A DNA stretch of 61,628 bases from Clostridia bacterium (GCA_017620655.1 JAGAUT010000036.1:1-61628), one strand, 5' to 3'. Shown: positions 24,177 to 33,694, counted from the first letter of the stretch. The notes: generated by a model not told the origin, from the sequence alone. Translations and numbers: made by a program.

Positions 24177-25462
24177 TGGATAGGTTTGCAAAGTTTTTAT
24201 GTGATCCGGCAAGGGTTGTAAAATCTGTCGCCGCACTCGCTGTCTGTGTTGGTATAGTTGTATATGTTTATATGCAGGTAATGGGCGGATTTAATTCGGG
24301 AATAGAGACCGAAACTGCCATGCATGTGTCAATGAATGACACAATTAAGGCGGATTCGTGTGTTTTCAGAGACGAAACTGTGGTTGAAAACACTGCCGAC
24401 GGAACGATTGTTACCCTTGTGTCTGAAGGTGAAAGAGTTTCAAAAGGACAGCTTATTGCCAATATATATCCCGATGATAACGATGCTGTTCTTCAGGATG
24501 ACATCAACAGAATCAACCGCCGCCTTGAAATACTTAGAAACAGTTCCGTAGATAAGCAGTTTGTAATATCTGATTTAAGACAGCTGGATGATAATATAGA
24601 TGAGATTTTTGCCGGTATCTACAACGATTCCTCAAAAGGAAATCTGTCTTCGGCAATTTCTTCTTCATCGGAACTTCTGGTACTGCTCAATAAGAGGGAT
24701 CTGATTGTTGAATCCGACTTTGATTATTCACAGGAACTCGAAAGACTTGAGTCGGAAAAGGCTTCTCTTGAGGGAAGAATCAACTCGGTTGCAACCGCTG
24801 TATTTGCTGCAGAATCGGGATACTTTTATGGTGACGTTGACGGTTATGAAAGTCAGTTTGATATCAAACTTGTTGAAAAGATTTCACTTTCGGATTTCGA
24901 AAGACTTGCATCGTCTGAACCGGCTGATGACGGTAAATCAGGGAGTATAAAGATTGTAAATGATTTTATATGGAATGTTGTCTGCTCTCTGGATGCAGAT
25001 ATGGCAAGAACACTGAGAGAAGGACGGATTTATACACTTGTTTTTCCCGAAAACGGTGATTATGAAATGAAGATGACTTTGTCGAAGGTTGTTACCGAGA
25101 CAGACTCTTCATCTGCACTTGCTGTTTTCAGAGTTAATGTTCTGCCGACAGACTTTAACTATAAAAGATTTCAGCGCGCTGAAATTGTTGTTGAAGGAAT
25201 AGAGGGAATTTCGGTACCAAAGAAAGCACTGAGAGTCGTAAACGACGTTGAGGGCGTATATATACTTGTCGGCGATGTTGTCAGATTCAGAAGTGTTGAA
25301 CGAATTGCCGAAAAGGACGGCTATTACATTGTTAAACTGAAATCAAACGCTGCAGTGTTTGAAGATGACAAGGGAGAGGAAATAGAAATCAAACCCCTGT
25401 CTCTCTATGATAATGTAATCGTATCGGGTAAAGAATTGTTTGACGGAAAAATAATCGGCTAA
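24176..25462 (+). CDS. HlyD-like membrane-anchored adaptor protein
   Basis: A 428-aa protein: one N-terminal transmembrane helix (about 19-40), then a biotinyl-lipoyl-like half motif (NTADGTIVTLVSEGERVSKGQLIA), a helical hairpin region (about 105-215) and a C-terminal beta region with the second half barrel. This is the layout of HlyD/RND-type adaptors. GGAGG 7 bases upstream selects ATG 24176. No partner transporter is next to it. In many Clostridia an orthologue sits at exactly this position before ylmE-sepF-yggT-ylmH-divIVA, suggesting a role connected to cell division or envelope; this is inference. Confidence 0.82.
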   Translation: MDRFAKFLCDPARVVKSVAALAVCVGIVVYVYMQVMGGFNSGIETETAMHVSMNDTIKADSCVFRDETVVENTADGTIVTLVSEGERVSKGQLIANIYPDDNDAVLQDDINRINRRLEILRNSSVDKQFVISDLRQLDDNIDEIFAGIYNDSSKGNLSSAISSSSELLVLLNKRDLIVESDFDYSQELERLESEKASLEGRINSVATAVFAAESGYFYGDVDGYESQFDIKLVEKISLSDFERLASSEPADDGKSGSIKIVNDFIWNVVCSLDADMARTLREGRIYTLVFPENGDYEMKMTLSKVVTETDSSSALAVFRVNVLPTDFNYKRFQRAEIVVEGIEGISVPKKALRVVNDVEGVYILVGDVVRFRSVERIAEKDGYYIVKLKSNAAVFEDDKGEEIEIKPLSLYDNVIVSGKELFDGKIIG

Positions 25463-25477
25463 AAAGGAATGGTTGGA

Positions 25478-26236
25478 ATGGAAGGCAAATTTTCAAAGGA
25501 AATTGTTCTTGAAAACATAGTTTCAGCAAAGAAAAAGATAGACGAAGCTGCACGGATCGGCGGCAGAAACGGTAAGGATGTAACCCTTCTTGCAGCAACA
25601 AAAACGGTTGACGCCGAAACAATTAATTTTGCGATTGATAACGGAATAAACTGTATTGGCGAAAATAGGGTACAGGAGCTTCTTGAAAAGTATGACGCTA
25701 TCAATAAGGAAAATGTTGATATTCACTTCATCGGAAGACTGCAGACGAATAAAGTCAAATATATCGCCGATAAGGTATCCATGATTCATTCCGTTGATTC
25801 TGTAAAGCTTGCTGCCGAAATAAATAAGCAGTGTGCCAAAATCGGAAAAATCATGAATGTTCTGGTAGAAGTTAATATAGGCGAAGAGGAATCAAAGGGC
25901 GGAATTTCTCCAGATGAGCTTGAGAACTTTCTTGTTGAAATATCTGTTTTTAAAAACATTAAAATTGTCGGACTTATGTGTATACCGCCTAAGTGTGAAA
26001 TCGGTGATTTTGACAATGAAAATTGCGAAAACGGCGAAAATACAAAAAAAAGTTACAAAAATCAGGCGTTTTTTAAAAAAATTATGAAATTATTCCTTGA
26101 CATATCAGGAAAAAAATTAGATAATATATATATGCAAGTATTGTCGATGGGTATGTCCGATGATTATGAACAGGCTGTAATCGAAGGTTCAACCATTGTT
26201 CGGATCGGCAGGGGACTCTTCGGCAGTAGAATCTAG
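25478..26236 (+). CDS. PLP homeostasis protein (YggS/YlmE family)
   Basis: A 252-aa alanine-racemase-fold protein. K42 in LLAATKT is the pyridoxal-phosphate lysine; 'GENRVQE', 'HFIGRLQTNKVKY', 'EESKGG' and the C-terminal 'LSMGMSDDYEQAVIEGSTIVRIGRGLFG' are diagnostic. It controls PLP supply and has no known enzymatic activity. AAAAAGGA lies against the ATG at 25469 but 9 bases from ATG 25478, so the latter is used. An acidic/Asn-rich insertion at about 175-190 is unusual for the family. It belongs to the sepF cluster. Confidence 0.95.
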   Translation: MEGKFSKEIVLENIVSAKKKIDEAARIGGRNGKDVTLLAATKTVDAETINFAIDNGINCIGENRVQELLEKYDAINKENVDIHFIGRLQTNKVKYIADKVSMIHSVDSVKLAAEINKQCAKIGKIMNVLVEVNIGEEESKGGISPDELENFLVEISVFKNIKIVGLMCIPPKCEIGDFDNENCENGENTKKSYKNQAFFKKIMKLFLDISGKKLDNIYMQVLSMGMSDDYEQAVIEGSTIVRIGRGLFGSRI

Positions 26237-26269
26237 TTAAAAATATTTTATTATAGGAGGATTATTTCC

Positions 26270-26731
26270 ATGGGACTTAAAGAAATTGGCGAAAAGCTCT
26301 TTCCAAAGGCAATTGTTGACGAATACGAAGACGGTATGATTTACGAAGAAGACGATTTTGCAGACGGTGATGTACCTTCTCATACTTCTGAAACAGGATT
26401 CCCTTCCAGAGGCGGCACAAATGTGACTGTTGCCACGGGTTCTTCCATTGAAATGAAGGTTGTTACACCTAAGAACTATGATACTGTTACACAGATCGCT
26501 GATCTTCTTCTCTCAAAGAAGACAGTGCTTCTTAACCTTGAAAGTACAAACCGCGAAACTGCAAGACGTCTTATTGACTTCCTTTCCGGTGTTGCTTATG
26601 CTCTTCACGGTGATGTACAGAAGGTTGCTGATAACACATATGCGATTACTCCCAGCAATGTTGCTGTATCTAAGGAAAGTGTAGGAGCTGCTGCGTCTGC
26701 TCCTGAATCTGATAACGGTATCAGCTTCTAA
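26270..26731 (+). CDS. sepF: Cell division protein SepF
   Basis: A 153-aa protein. An amphipathic N-terminal helix (MGLKEIGEKLF) for membrane attachment and an acidic linker precede the SepF core (about 63-130, 'MKVVTPKNYDTVTQIADLLL ... NLESTNRETARRLIDFLSG'). SepF bundles FtsZ filaments and tethers the Z-ring in Firmicutes. AGGAGG lies 9 bases upstream. Gene order ylmE-sepF-yggT-ylmH-divIVA is the conserved Gram-positive arrangement. Confidence 0.97.
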   Translation: MGLKEIGEKLFPKAIVDEYEDGMIYEEDDFADGDVPSHTSETGFPSRGGTNVTVATGSSIEMKVVTPKNYDTVTQIADLLLSKKTVLLNLESTNRETARRLIDFLSGVAYALHGDVQKVADNTYAITPSNVAVSKESVGAAASAPESDNGISF

Positions 26732-26733
26732 TT

Positions 26734-27000
26734 ATGCTTAATGTTCTTGCTGTCCTGCGTTATACTGTAAGTCTGTTTCTTGAGGTTTTGCAGTTTATGA
26801 TGCTTGCCAGAGCGGTTTTTTCCTGGTTCCCGAATCTGTCAGATTCTGCTTTAGGCGATTTTTTGTTTACTGTCACCGAATGGGTAATAACCCCGGTCAG
26901 AATGCTTTTTGACAAAATGGGTTGGGGAATGAACATGATGATTGATATTCCTTTCTTTGTCACGTTCATTTTGCTTTCTGTTTTAGGATCGGTGCTTTGA
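26734..27000 (+). CDS. YggT-family membrane protein
   Basis: An 88-aa protein with two hydrophobic segments (about 5-30 and 65-88) around the 'LARAVFSWFPN ... EWVITPVRMLFDK' signature of YggT/YlmG proteins. These small proteins sit in the division cluster and influence osmotic tolerance or nucleoid/chloroplast division in other lineages; their molecular role is unclear. It begins 2 bp after sepF and is followed 1 bp later by ylmH. Confidence 0.92.
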   Translation: MLNVLAVLRYTVSLFLEVLQFMMLARAVFSWFPNLSDSALGDFLFTVTEWVITPVRMLFDKMGWGMNMMIDIPFFVTFILLSVLGSVL

Positions 27001-27001
27001 T

Positions 27002-27787
27002 ATGGCTGTTGTTGAAAAAGACGATGTTTTGTTTTTTCAGCGGCTCGGCGAGTTGTGTGACAGAAGCAGAACCAGATATTGCCCTGAGTTCACTCATTTT
27101 CTTGACGGAAGACAATTGAGTATGACAAGCGAGTTTTTGTCAGGACAAAGCAGTATCAGAATTATAAGTTTCGGTGGTTTCGATGATGCCGAAAGGCAGA
27201 TCGTCGGAATATTTCCGGAAGATATATATTCCGAAACATCCGAGGAAGAACTTTTTGGAATGTTTGATATCAAAGCCGTTATGATTTCCGGCTCCGGATT
27301 TTCAAGCTTTTCACACAGAGATGTTATGGGATCGATTTTGGCTCTTGGGATTAAACGTGAAACAATGGGGGATATATATGTCCCCGATAATTCCGATTGT
27401 GCATATGTTTGTATGAGCGGAGTTGCCGCGGATTACATTTGTGAATCTCTTGATTTTGTTGCCCGCGATAAGGTTAAATGCAAGATCATAGAGGTTTCTG
27501 ATCTTCCGCATGTTGAAAGAAAATTTGCGGTGATTTCTGGAACTGTTGCTTCTGAGAGACTTGACTGTATTGTTGCTCTTTCAACAAAGCTGTCACGGGA
27601 AAAAGCAAAGACAATGATTACATCGGGATTGGTTAGTGTTAATCATGTTCCAGAACTCAAGGTTGATGTTCAGATTTCCACGGGTGATTTGCTTTCGATT
27701 CGAGGATACGGAAGGTTTAAAATAGCGGAACTCGGCAGTCTTACCAGAAAAGGAAGAAACAGAACTATTATTCATAGAATGATATAA
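27002..27787 (+). CDS. ylmH: YlmH-type S4-domain RNA-binding protein
   Basis: A 261-aa protein. The N-terminal part has the YlmH-specific 'FTHFLDGRQ' start and 'GSGFSSFSHRDVMGSILALG' block; the C-terminal S4 domain is at about 180-245 (RLDCIVALSTKLSREKAKTMI...GDLLSIRGYGRF). YlmH binds ribosomal complexes and has been linked to rescue of stalled peptidyl-tRNA. It is in the sepF-divIVA operon with 1-18 bp gaps. Confidence 0.95.
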   Translation: MAVVEKDDVLFFQRLGELCDRSRTRYCPEFTHFLDGRQLSMTSEFLSGQSSIRIISFGGFDDAERQIVGIFPEDIYSETSEEELFGMFDIKAVMISGSGFSSFSHRDVMGSILALGIKRETMGDIYVPDNSDCAYVCMSGVAADYICESLDFVARDKVKCKIIEVSDLPHVERKFAVISGTVASERLDCIVALSTKLSREKAKTMITSGLVSVNHVPELKVDVQISTGDLLSIRGYGRFKIAELGSLTRKGRNRTIIHRMI

Positions 27788-27805
27788 CTTAAGGACGGTA
27801 TTATT

Positions 27806-28465
27806 ATGCTTTCACCACGAGAACTAAAAAAAGGTGCTTTTTCCAAGTCAATTAAAGGCTACTCTGTGACTGAGGTTGATGAGTATATTCATTTTCTTCT
27901 TTCAAAGTACAGCGAAGTTTATAATAATTATGTTGACCTTGAGAGCAAGTATCAGGATGTTCTTAATGAACTTAGTGAGGCAAAGAGCGAAGAAAATGCC
28001 ATCTCCACAACGATTGTAAATGCTCAGAAAATGGCAGATGCAATTGTAAGAGATGCAAAAGAAAAGGCTGTCGGTATTAAGAATGCAGTTTCTGACAGCT
28101 GTGACAAAATTCTTGATGAGTATATGGTGAAGGTTGCGGCTGAGCGTGAAAAGCTTGCGCGTTGTGAAGAGGCGGTAAATAATTTCAAATCAGCTCTTAT
28201 AAATGCTTATAAAAAGCACCTTGACCTTATATATGACATTATGCCTGACGACGATCCTACTCCTTATCTTTCCGATGAGGAACTTGAAAAGAAGGCGGTA
28301 GATATGGCTAATGAAAAAATTGATGACATTGTTGGAAATCCGGCACAAGTAAATGATGATGAATCATTTGATGATTCTGTCGCTGAAAATGTGGATGAAA
28401 CTTATGAAATGATGTCTGAAGAACAGGTTGAACTTGAAGATTCAGCCGAAGAAGAAAACGTTTAG
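27806..28465 (+). CDS. divIVA: DivIVA-domain cell-division/polarity protein
   Basis: A 219-aa protein. The conserved N-terminal lipid-binding segment reads 'LSPRELKKGAFSKSIKGYSVTE' up to VDEYIHFLL, followed by a coiled coil to about residue 130 and an acidic, probably disordered tail (about 145-219). DivIVA recognises negatively curved membrane and positions division or pole factors. The conserved N-terminal Arg/Lys and Phe needed for membrane insertion are present. It starts 18 bp after ylmH. The acidic tail differs between species and may bind lineage-specific partners. Confidence 0.94.
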   Translation: MLSPRELKKGAFSKSIKGYSVTEVDEYIHFLLSKYSEVYNNYVDLESKYQDVLNELSEAKSEENAISTTIVNAQKMADAIVRDAKEKAVGIKNAVSDSCDKILDEYMVKVAAEREKLARCEEAVNNFKSALINAYKKHLDLIYDIMPDDDPTPYLSDEELEKKAVDMANEKIDDIVGNPAQVNDDESFDDSVAENVDETYEMMSEEQVELEDSAEEENV

Positions 28466-28476
28466 TTTATATACGT

Positions 28477-28510
28477 AAATGTCGGCATGGCTCTTGTCTT
28501 GCCGATATTT
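28477..28510 (+). other. Hairpin between divIVA and ileS
   Basis: AAATGTCGGCA (28477-28487) pairs with TGCCGATATTT (28500-28510), 11 bp with one G-U, 12-nt loop. No T tract follows directly. It may be a weak terminator or leader element of ileS; it lacks T-box landmarks. Confidence 0.5.
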
Positions 28511-28577
28511 GTGCGATTAAAACAATATTTTTTTAGCGTTAAAAAGAAACTTTTTTAGATAAAGGAGCACTCTTAAA

Positions 28578-31400
28578 ATGTCAAAAGACTTTGGAAAGAC
28601 ACTTAATCTTCCTAAGACAGAATTCTCTATGAGAGCAAATCTTCCTCAGAGAGAACCTGCAACAAAGGATAAGTGGGAAGAACAGAACGTATACGGTAAA
28701 ATGCTTGAGAAAAATGCGGGCAATCAGAGCTTTATAATTCATGATGGTCCTCCTTTCTCCAACGGTAATATCCACATGGGTACTGCCATGAATAAGGTTC
28801 TCAAGGATATAATTAATAAGTCCAAGTCCATGCAGGGCTATTATGTACCCTACATTCCCGGCTGGGACAACCACGGTATGCCTATTGAGAGTGCCATTAT
28901 TAAGAAGAATAAACTCGACAGAAAGAAAATGTCTGACTCTGAGTTTAGATCTGCTTGTCAGGAATTTGCTGCAAACTTTGTAGATATTCAGATGACTTCC
29001 TTCAAGCGCCTCGGTGTACTCGCTGACTGGGAACATCCTTACCTCACAATGAATCCTTCTTTTGAAGCAAAGGAAGTTAAGGTGTTCGGTGAAATGTATA
29101 AGAAGGGCTATATCTATAAGGGTTTAAAGCCTGTTTATTGGTGTCCTTCCGATGAAACAGCTCTTGCAGAAGCTGAAATCGAATACGCTGAAGATAAGTG
29201 TACATCAATTTATGTTAAGTTCCAGCTTAACGATGACAAGGGATTCTTTGACGGACTTTGCGATAAGGAAAAGACATATTTCATTATTTGGACAACAACA
29301 ACATGGACGCTTCCCGGTAACGTAGCAATCACAGTTCACCCCAGAGAAACTTATGTTCTCATAAAGGCTGCTGACGGTAACTACTATATTACAGCTGAAG
29401 CTCTTGCATTCAAGACGATGGCTGCAGGTGAAATTGAAGGCTTTGAGGTTGTTAAGGAATTCAAGGGTCAGGATCTTGAATACATGACAGCAAAGCATCC
29501 TTTCCTTGACAGAGACAGCCTTCTTACTGTTGCTGAATATGTAACAATGGACAGCGGTACAGGTTGCGTTCATACAGCTCCCTCATACGGTGCAGACGAC
29601 TATTTCACAGGTATGAGATACGGTCTTCCCATTGACGTTGCTGTTGATGACAGAGGATACCAGAATGAGCTTGCAGGTAAGTTTGCAGGTCTCAGATATG
29701 ACGAATCAAATGAAGCAATTCTTAGTGATATGAAGGAAAGCGGCGCACTTTTCTCAAGCGAAGAAATCGTGCACCAGTATCCTCACTGCTGGAGATGTAA
29801 GAATCCTATCATCTTCAGAGCAACACCCCAGTGGTTCTGTTCTGTTGAAGCATTCAGAGACGATGCGGTAAAGGCGTGCGAATCTGTACAGTGGCTTCCC
29901 GAATGGGGCGGAAACAGAATGGTTTCTATGATCAAGGAACGTGCTGACTGGTGTATTTCCAGACAGAGAAAATGGGGTCTTCCTATCCCCGTATTCTACT
30001 GTGAAGACTGCGGTGAAATCATCTGTACCGAAGAAACAATTGATAAGGTTTCAAAGATTTTCGGCGAAAAGGGTTCAAACGCTTGGTTTGATATGACAGC
30101 AACCGAGCTTCTTCCCGAAGGATTTGTATGTCCTAAGTGCGGTAAGACTCACTTTGTAAAGGAAACAGATACACTTGACTGCTGGTTTGACTCGGGTTCA
30201 ACTCACTTCGGTGTACTTTCCGATGAAGAATGGCCCGCAGACCTCTATCTTGAAGGTGCTGACCAGTACAGAGGCTGGTTCCAGTCCTCACTTCTCACAG
30301 CTGTCGGTGCTAAGGGTATGGGCGCTCCTTACAGAGCAGTTCTTACACACGGCTGGGTAGTTGACGGTGAAGGTAAGGCAATGCATAAGTCTCTCGGAAA
30401 CTCCGTATATCCCGAAGATGTAATCGAGGTATACGGCGGTGACCTTTTAAGACTTTGGGTTGCTTCAAGCGACTATAGAGTTGACGTTAGAGTTTCCGAT
30501 CCTATATTTAAGCAGCTTTCTGAAATCTATAGAAAAATCAGAAATACAGCAAGAATCCTTCTTGCAAACCTCGGTACAATTGAAGAAGACTTTGATCCCA
30601 ACAAGGATATGGTTGATATCAATGAACTTCAGCCTATTGACAAGTGGATTGTTTCCCAGTTCAATGACCTTGTAAAGAGAGTTATGAAGGCTTATAACGA
30701 CTACGAATTCCACCTCATTTATCATGATGTTCATGATTTCTGCGCAGGCGAACTTTCAAAGCTCTACATCGATATTTCCAAGGACAGAGTTTATGTAGAA
30801 GCTAAGGACAGTGCTCTCAGAAGAAGTGCCCAGACAGCAATGTATATCGTTCTTCACGGTCTTACAAAGCTTCTTGCACCTATCCTTTCTTACACAGCAG
30901 AAGAAATGTGGCAGTTCATGACACATCTCGATTCTGATAATAAGGAAAGCGTATTCCTTAATAATGTTCCCGAATACAAGTCTGAACTTGAATTTAAGGA
31001 TGTTGCTGAAAAGTATAACCAGCTCTTTGTTTACAGAGATGATGTTATGAAGGCACTTGAACTTGCAAGAGCTGAAAAGCTTATCGGTAAGAGTCTTGAC
31101 GCATCCGTAACTATCTACGTTAAGGATGAAAAGACAATGGAATTCTTCAAGAGTTTTGAAGACGAACTCAAGGATATCTTTATCTGCTCTGAAGTTAAGC
31201 TTTCTTCTGAAGAACCTGCTGACGGCGCATTTACAGAAACCGAAACAGGAATTGCTGTTAAGGTTGATGCTATGCAGGGTACAAAGTGTGACAGATGCTG
31301 GTATGTTAAGAACGATTGTACAGACCTTGGCGAAGGCGAAAACCTCTGCCAGAGATGTATGAACATCGTAAAGGCATCATTCCCTGAAATTCTTGCATAA
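28578..31400 (+). CDS. ileS: Isoleucyl-tRNA synthetase
   Basis: A 940-aa class I synthetase charging tRNA-Ile. Residues 56-73 hold GPPFSNGNIHMGTAMNK, where the usual HxGH reads HMGT. The editing domain (CP1, about 200-400) includes 'IIWTTTTWTLPGNVAI'. The KMSKS-equivalent is GKAMHKSLGN. The anticodon-binding domain and a C-terminal zinc ribbon (KCDRCWYV...CQRC) complete it, so it is the bacterial IleRS1 type. Length is normal. The start follows AAAGGAG. It leads into lspA and rluD, a common order in Firmicutes. No T-box is visible in the 112-bp gap upstream. Confidence 0.97.
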   Translation: MSKDFGKTLNLPKTEFSMRANLPQREPATKDKWEEQNVYGKMLEKNAGNQSFIIHDGPPFSNGNIHMGTAMNKVLKDIINKSKSMQGYYVPYIPGWDNHGMPIESAIIKKNKLDRKKMSDSEFRSACQEFAANFVDIQMTSFKRLGVLADWEHPYLTMNPSFEAKEVKVFGEMYKKGYIYKGLKPVYWCPSDETALAEAEIEYAEDKCTSIYVKFQLNDDKGFFDGLCDKEKTYFIIWTTTTWTLPGNVAITVHPRETYVLIKAADGNYYITAEALAFKTMAAGEIEGFEVVKEFKGQDLEYMTAKHPFLDRDSLLTVAEYVTMDSGTGCVHTAPSYGADDYFTGMRYGLPIDVAVDDRGYQNELAGKFAGLRYDESNEAILSDMKESGALFSSEEIVHQYPHCWRCKNPIIFRATPQWFCSVEAFRDDAVKACESVQWLPEWGGNRMVSMIKERADWCISRQRKWGLPIPVFYCEDCGEIICTEETIDKVSKIFGEKGSNAWFDMTATELLPEGFVCPKCGKTHFVKETDTLDCWFDSGSTHFGVLSDEEWPADLYLEGADQYRGWFQSSLLTAVGAKGMGAPYRAVLTHGWVVDGEGKAMHKSLGNSVYPEDVIEVYGGDLLRLWVASSDYRVDVRVSDPIFKQLSEIYRKIRNTARILLANLGTIEEDFDPNKDMVDINELQPIDKWIVSQFNDLVKRVMKAYNDYEFHLIYHDVHDFCAGELSKLYIDISKDRVYVEAKDSALRRSAQTAMYIVLHGLTKLLAPILSYTAEEMWQFMTHLDSDNKESVFLNNVPEYKSELEFKDVAEKYNQLFVYRDDVMKALELARAEKLIGKSLDASVTIYVKDEKTMEFFKSFEDELKDIFICSEVKLSSEEPADGAFTETETGIAVKVDAMQGTKCDRCWYVKNDCTDLGEGENLCQRCMNIVKASFPEILA

Positions 31401-31402
31401 TT

Positions 31403-31903
31403 ATGCTGTCGGCATTAATAGCTATAGCGGTAATTCTGCTTGATCAGATTTCGAAGCACTTTGTTTGTACTAATCTCAAACCCGTTGGAAGTATACCGAT
31501 AATTGACGGAATCCTGAATTTCACATATGTTGAAAATACGGGTGCTGCATTCGGGATTCTTTCCGATAACAGAGCAGTGTTTATGATTGTTTCTGTCCTT
31601 GTGATAGTTGTGCTCAGTATTGTTGTAGTAAAGTTTCAAGGACAGAGCAAGCTGTTTGACATATGCCTCGGACTTATAGTCGGTGGCGGCGTCGGAAATA
31701 TGGTTGACAGAGCCTTTCTCGGCTATGTAATCGACTTTATCGATTTTTGTGCTTTTGATTTCTGGAAATGGGTTTTCAATATTGCAGACAGCGCCGTTGT
31801 TGTCGGCTGCATACTTGCAATTATCTTTGTGATATTTGATAAAAAGGCGGCAACAATCGGACAAAAAGCTCAAGAATCTCAAACGGAGAAAACCGATGAA
31901 TAA
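31403..31903 (+). CDS. lspA: Lipoprotein signal peptidase II
   Basis: A 166-aa protein with four transmembrane segments. Family motifs are present: LLDQISKHF at the N-terminus, 'NFTYVENTGAAFGIL', and the two catalytic Asp in 'GNMVDRAFLGYVIDFIDF' and 'FNIADSAVV'. It cleaves prolipoproteins after lipidation. The ATG is 2 bp after the ileS stop with no good SD, so it is probably translated by coupling. The C-terminal tail is short, charged and cytoplasmic. Confidence 0.96.
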   Translation: MLSALIAIAVILLDQISKHFVCTNLKPVGSIPIIDGILNFTYVENTGAAFGILSDNRAVFMIVSVLVIVVLSIVVVKFQGQSKLFDICLGLIVGGGVGNMVDRAFLGYVIDFIDFCAFDFWKWVFNIADSAVVVGCILAIIFVIFDKKAATIGQKAQESQTEKTDE

Positions 31904-32843
31904 TAATTCCGCATTTGAAAATGAAATAATGGAATTTGCCTGTGAAAGCGACGGAGTAAGACTTGATTTGTATGTTTCGCAGATGTGCGAACTTACAAGA
32001 AGCAATGCTTCAAAGCTTGTCGAAAAAGGAAATGTTTCGGTTAACGGAAAAACTGTTACAAAAAAGAGCTTTCCGACTAAGACAGGGCAGAGTATATCGG
32101 TTGTTTTGCCACCCGTAGAAATCTGTTCTGCAATTCCTCAGCAGATGGATTTGGACATTATATATGAGGATGACGATATAATTATTGTTAATAAGCCTCA
32201 GGGAATGGTTGTGCATCCTGCACCGGGAAATCCCGATAAAACCCTGGTTAACGGTCTTATGTACCATTGCGAGGGCAGGCTTTCAGGAATTAACGGAGTA
32301 ATCCGTCCCGGTATCGTTCACAGAATAGATAAAGATACAAGCGGTCTTCTTGTCGTTGCAAAAAACGACAATGCCCATAATAATCTAGCTGCACAGATTA
32401 AAGAGCATTCCTTTAAACGTGTGTATAAGGCAGTAATTATCGGCTCTTTCAATGAAACCGAGGGAAGAATAGACCTTCCAATCGGCAGACATCATACTAA
32501 TCGAAAAAAAATGACGGTCACCTCTCAGAATTCCAAAGAGGCGGCGACAAATTATAAAACAATTGAAGTGTTCAGGGGATATTCCCTTTGCGAATTCAGG
32601 CTTGAAACAGGAAGAACACATCAGATTCGTGTGCATACTTCTCATTTCGGTCATGCCGTTGTGGGTGACCCGCTGTATGCACCGCTTGAAGGTAAGAATC
32701 CTTTTAATCTTACAGGTCAGTGCCTTCACGCAGAGGTGCTGGGTATTGTTCATCCGACAAGCGGCGAGTACATGGAATTTAAAGCACCTATCCCTTCGCA
32801 TTTTGAAAGAACACTTGAACTTTTAAGAAAAAACTATAATTAA
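31896..32843 (+). CDS. rluD: RluD-type 23S rRNA pseudouridine synthase
   Basis: A 315-aa protein with an N-terminal S4 domain (about 18-80) and a pseudouridine synthase domain containing the catalytic 'GIVHRIDKDTSGLLVVAK' with its Asp in HRID, followed by 'ETGRTHQIRVH'. It belongs to the RluA/RluD group modifying 23S rRNA. ACGGAG 7 bases upstream sets ATG 31896, which overlaps the lspA stop by 8 bp. The exact target uridine cannot be told from sequence. Confidence 0.93.
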   Translation: MNNNSAFENEIMEFACESDGVRLDLYVSQMCELTRSNASKLVEKGNVSVNGKTVTKKSFPTKTGQSISVVLPPVEICSAIPQQMDLDIIYEDDDIIIVNKPQGMVVHPAPGNPDKTLVNGLMYHCEGRLSGINGVIRPGIVHRIDKDTSGLLVVAKNDNAHNNLAAQIKEHSFKRVYKAVIIGSFNETEGRIDLPIGRHHTNRKKMTVTSQNSKEAATNYKTIEVFRGYSLCEFRLETGRTHQIRVHTSHFGHAVVGDPLYAPLEGKNPFNLTGQCLHAEVLGIVHPTSGEYMEFKAPIPSHFERTLELLRKNYN

Positions 32844-32869
32844 TTAGCAAATAAACTGGAGGAAGTCCC

Positions 32870-33694
32870 ATGGATAAGACTAAGCTTTCGGCAATAGCCA
32901 ATGAAATCCGTAAGGGGGCGCTTACTGCAGTATACTCGGCACAGTCGGGTCATCCCGGCGGCTCATTGGGTATCGCTGACATTCTCGCTTACCTTTACTT
33001 TGAAGAAATGAATGTAGACCCCAAGAATCCCAAAATGGAAGACAGAGACAGATTTGTTCTCTCAAAAGGTCATACATCACCTGCACTTTACGCAACACTT
33101 GCCGAAAAGGGCTTTTTCCCTAAAGAAGATTTGAAGACATTCAGACATAAGGACAGCTATCTTCAGGGGCATCCCGATATGAAGCATATCCCCGGTGTTG
33201 ATATGTCTACAGGTTCGCTCGGTCTCGGTATTTCTGCTGCCTGCGGTATGGCACTCAGCGGCAAGATATCCGAAAAGTCTTACAGAGTTTGGGCAATCCT
33301 CGGCGACGGTGAAAGCCAGGAGGGTCAGGTATGGGAAGCTGCGATGTTTGCAGCTCACTACGGACTCAATAACCTTGCAATCTTTGTTGACTGCAACGGT
33401 CTTCAGATTGACGGTGCTACGGCAGACGTCATGAATCCCGAACCTTTTGATGAAAAATTCCGTGCATTCGGCTGGAATGTAATGGTTATTGATGGTCATA
33501 ATTTTGACCAGATTGATTCCGCAGTCAAGGCGGCAAAGGCATCAGATAAGCCTTTTGCAATTATTGCAAAGACTGTTAAGGGCAAGGGTGTTTCCTATAT
33601 GGAAAACAAGTGCGAATGGCATGGAAGTGCTCCTAAACATGAACAGTATGAAATCGGTATGCAGGACTTAGAAAATGCAGTACTTGTAAAGTAA
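32870..33694 (+). CDS. Transketolase, N-terminal subunit
   Basis: A 274-aa protein equal to the thiamine-diphosphate-binding half of transketolase: 'AQSGHPGGSLGIADILAYLY', 'DRFVLSKGHTSPALYATLAEKG' and the ThDP motif 'GDGESQEGQVWEAAMFAAHY...FVDCNGLQIDG'. Together with the next gene it forms one transketolase of the non-oxidative pentose phosphate pathway, split as in many Clostridia and archaea. It starts after GGAGG; 13 bp separate the two subunits. The run continues into ackA. Confidence 0.96.
   Translation: MDKTKLSAIANEIRKGALTAVYSAQSGHPGGSLGIADILAYLYFEEMNVDPKNPKMEDRDRFVLSKGHTSPALYATLAEKGFFPKEDLKTFRHKDSYLQGHPDMKHIPGVDMSTGSLGLGISAACGMALSGKISEKSYRVWAILGDGESQEGQVWEAAMFAAHYGLNNLAIFVDCNGLQIDGATADVMNPEPFDEKFRAFGWNVMVIDGHNFDQIDSAVKAAKASDKPFAIIAKTVKGKGVSYMENKCEWHGSAPKHEQYEIGMQDLENAVLVK

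Noticed and set aside
28466..28577. T-box riboswitch ahead of ileS
   Set aside because: The gap is only 112 bp and lacks the T-box sequence and specifier loop; only a simple hairpin is present.
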